From assembly GCA_947369165.1 (NCBI GenBank), contig CANBKJ010000015.1, positions 1-44,074 on the forward strand: 44,074 bases of DNA, in the 5' to 3' direction. Of this stretch, positions 42,225 through 44,074 are shown piece after piece (the stretch's first letter is position 1; every line of letters begins with the position of its first letter). Both the position numbers and the translations under genes were made by a program. This stretch comes from an uncultured Lachnoclostridium sp. (lineage in GTDB: Bacteria; Bacillota; Clostridia; Lachnospirales; Lachnospiraceae). The notes under the pieces are model-generated. The model was not told the DNA's origin, did not search any database, and worked only from the letters and a program-made list of their open reading frames with translations.

Positions 42225-43568
42225 TTAGTCCTTCTGGCGGATCAGATGCTCCGTATCGACGCCCCGCATCAAAAGCGCAACAACTCCTATGCCAATCAAA
42301 AACACCAGACCTGCAATCAAACATGCTGCTCTCATGATGGCCCCCGATATATACTCCACACCTTCCCTAACAAACACAAATCTGCTTACCAAAACTCCGG
42401 GCATGAGGATCACGGCTATCTCCAACAGAAGCGGAATCAGGATCATACCCAGAGAACATCCATTCATCAGATAAATGCCATATATCCTGCTGTTGGACTG
42501 TATCTTGTCATAAAAGGTGATAAAAATTCCATACAGCGTAAAACAGAACAGGGTAGCCGACAGGATCAGCAGGATTCTAATACTGGCCACGGATTCCTTC
42601 CGCAGCAGATTCACCCCCATGGTGGTACCTACTACATGAACTGGCGGAAGTTCAAACTCTTTTCCCACATCCTGGAACACTGCGACCTGTTCTTTCACTT
42701 TTCCTTCCGGAATCTGAACAATTCCAGCTTCCAAACTTAAGAAAGCAAGATATGCATATTTTTTGATCTCATCTACCGTCTCAGCAGGTTCAGACACCTG
42801 AATACCAAAGGGTAAAAGAATCTGGGAATCCAGCTGGCTCAACTCAGTATTAGCGGAAGCCGGGTACTGGGGGATCATAGCCCCCTTTTCCAATATGCCC
42901 ACCACCCTGCAGGGATAATCATAAAACCAGCACTGGATACTAAACTCAGCCCCTGGCTCAATGATCCCTTTGTAGTCGCTTCCCAGGAGGATGGGAATGG
43001 GATCCGACCAGTGCTCCAGCCTCAGATTCTGCTCCGTGAAGCCCTCTCCCTCCTGAGTCTTTAGACCAAAGCAGCGGTAAGCCCCCAAATCAATCCGCGC
43101 ACTTTTCATATGTATCAGACTGCATATTCCTTCATCCTCAAACTCTGCCATAACTGCCTCTCTCTGAGGTTCTGGCTTAAAATTGTTATAACTTCTGTCA
43201 CCGAAAAAAAGCTTTACATCTTCTTCTTTCATAAAAAGGTCTGGTATATCCACAGAAATAATGGGACAATCTTTGGATGACCTGAGGGTTTCATAATAAT
43301 CCATCATATTCCGGCAGCCCGTAACCGTCATCAGACTATCTTCGATTTCACTGTCTTCACTCGACATAAGCTCCAAAGGGCACCAGATTCTGTCCCCCAG
43401 CTGCTGTGTTGAATCAAGATAGCGGTCTCCCAGATCAAAATAGTAGGAGCCCATGATCACCGTCATCACAAGACTGATCGAAAACATAGCCATCAACAGC
43501 AGATTCTTCAGCAGACTCTTATGAAAACTCCGGAAAAATTCCTCGGTCATAAATTTTATTTTCCTCAT
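42225..43568 (-). CDS. ABC transporter permease-like protein, first of the cassette
   Basis: A 447-residue membrane protein. It has an N-terminal membrane segment (about 20-42), an extracytoplasmic domain of nearly 290 residues with several cysteines, and three C-terminal segments (about 325-440) in MacB-like arrangement. The start at 43568 has AGGAG six bases upstream; a TTG two codons earlier directly abuts the signal. It lies 50 bases after the small secreted protein gene. The outer domain is not recognisable to me. Confidence 0.75.
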   Translation of the reverse strand: MRKIKFMTEEFFRSFHKSLLKNLLLMAMFSISLVMTVIMGSYYFDLGDRYLDSTQQLGDRIWCPLELMSSEDSEIEDSLMTVTGCRNMMDYYETLRSSKDCPIISVDIPDLFMKEEDVKLFFGDRSYNNFKPEPQREAVMAEFEDEGICSLIHMKSARIDLGAYRCFGLKTQEGEGFTEQNLRLEHWSDPIPILLGSDYKGIIEPGAEFSIQCWFYDYPCRVVGILEKGAMIPQYPASANTELSQLDSQILLPFGIQVSEPAETVDEIKKYAYLAFLSLEAGIVQIPEGKVKEQVAVFQDVGKEFELPPVHVVGTTMGVNLLRKESVASIRILLILSATLFCFTLYGIFITFYDKIQSNSRIYGIYLMNGCSLGMILIPLLLEIAVILMPGVLVSRFVFVREGVEYISGAIMRAACLIAGLVFLIGIGVVALLMRGVDTEHLIRQKD

Positions 43569-43618
43569 AGACAACTCCTAACCTAAATCAAAGAAGCAAA
43601 AGAGTACCAAATCCAAGA

Positions 43619-43963
43619 TCAATTCTGTTTCCACTCTATTCTGCTACCGCTGCCAATTTGATATCTGTGTTTGGCATCTGCAAAATAACTGCTGGATTTA
43701 GAACGGATATCAACTATCCCATAATCCGTGCGGGAACTCCACTCACCATCGGCCATTTTAGCTTCTACTTTCAATTTATACCCATATCCATTGTCGTCGT
43801 AGCCTGACACCTTCGTATAACTATAATAACCTTTTGAATCTTTTTTTCTTGCCCCATATCGATCGACAGCTCCCTGGGCCACAGATGAAACCATACATAC
43901 TGCCATCATGGTCAGAACCAGCCCTGCCACCGCTTTTTTACCATTCCTCAATAATCTCTTCAT
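43619..43963 (-). CDS. Small secreted protein, possible bacteriocin-like
   Basis: A 114-residue protein with a clear signal peptide (basic start, hydrophobic core to about residue 30, cleavage near AQGA). The mature part is short, rich in Tyr, Gly, Ser and charged residues, and probably beta-stranded, with no cysteine. GAGGT precedes the ATG. It heads a cassette with two permeases and an ATPase. Lactococcin 972-type bacteriocins have a similar size, composition and ABC neighbours, but I see no decisive motif. It could equally be the ligand or sensor of the transporter. Confidence 0.7.
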   Translation of the reverse strand: MKRLLRNGKKAVAGLVLTMMAVCMVSSVAQGAVDRYGARKKDSKGYYSYTKVSGYDDNGYGYKLKVEAKMADGEWSSRTDYGIVDIRSKSSSYFADAKHRYQIGSGSRIEWKQN

Positions 43964-43996
43964 ACTTTTACCTCATTCCTGCGCTGCTTTTTGTGC

Positions 43997-44074
43997 ATGA
44001 AAAGAACTAAAGTTCTTCTAATGTTTGTGCAAGCAGCGCGCAGTCACAAACTTGCCACACAAACATAGTTTGTG
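43997..44074. repeat. Diverged palindromic intergenic elements at the right edge
   Basis: Hairpins AGAAC/GTTCT (about 43999-44015) and CACAAAC/GTTTGTG (44058-44074) flank a block containing TAATGTTTGTGCAAGC and CTTGCCA. The order of parts resembles the tandem elements at 37226-37389, although the arms differ. It is cut by the window end. Confidence 0.45.

Overview
The window looks like a chromosomal segment from a gut-type, plant-fibre-using Firmicute, most likely a Lachnospiraceae member. This is inferred from gene content: HprK plus a Crh-like HPr, WhiA, RapZ, a clostridial-type DnaE/PfkA pair, an intracellular GH115 with UxaC, a secreted GH10 xylanase with a bacterial Ig-like domain, and Agr-type cyclic peptide signalling. 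It also rests on strong GGAGG-type ribosome binding sites. I cannot name a species. No rRNA, tRNA, CRISPR array, phage or insertion sequence was recognised. Almost all genes lie on the minus strand.

Layout. (1) 1-500: a small membrane-anchored acidic protein on the plus strand, ending at a bidirectional terminator. (2) 532-10060: a housekeeping and carbon-control block on the minus strand, transcribed hprK, ROK glucokinase, murB, rapZ, whiA, crh-like, dnaE, pfkA, with a near-consensus promoter before hprK. The crh-like protein keeps the regulatory serine but has no PTS histidine. (3) 10100-13891: the potABCD spermidine/putrescine importer. (4) 14048-22464: a glucuronoxylan module with a secreted multidomain GH10 xylanase, a cytoplasmic GH115 alpha-glucuronidase, glucuronate isomerase UxaC and a membrane-anchored CE4 deacetylase. 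(5) 22512-30430: a MacB/FtsX-type ABC system with three lipoprotein adaptors, one 940-residue permease and two ATPases, one of them fused to an AbrB-like domain. (6) 30521-33175: a BlaR1/BlaI-type protease-repressor pair with a clear promoter/operator. (7) 33217-36213: a cytoplasmic GH13 enzyme with an odd C-terminal module, and an AI-2E family membrane protein. (8) 36467-40204: an Agr-like quorum-sensing locus (agrB with an in-frame TGA near its start, a 43-codon agrD, and convergent agrC/agrA) followed by two XRE regulators. (9) 40458-44074: a small secreted protein followed by a permease, ATPase, permease cassette.

How parts work together. HprK and the Crh-like protein would sense glycolytic state next to glucokinase and phosphofructokinase. 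GH10 would cut xylan outside the cell. GH115 would remove glucuronate from imported fragments and UxaC would channel it into catabolism. The Agr locus looks like a complete peptide-signalling circuit, except for the lesion in agrB.

The least explained structure is a family of about 79-bp palindromic intergenic elements: one after uxaC, two in tandem after agrC, a shortened copy after blaR1, and a diverged likely pair at the right edge. The elements after uxaC and agrC donate the stop codon of the upstream gene. The AgrD peptide with a serine where cysteine is usual is the best candidate for a specific new molecule.
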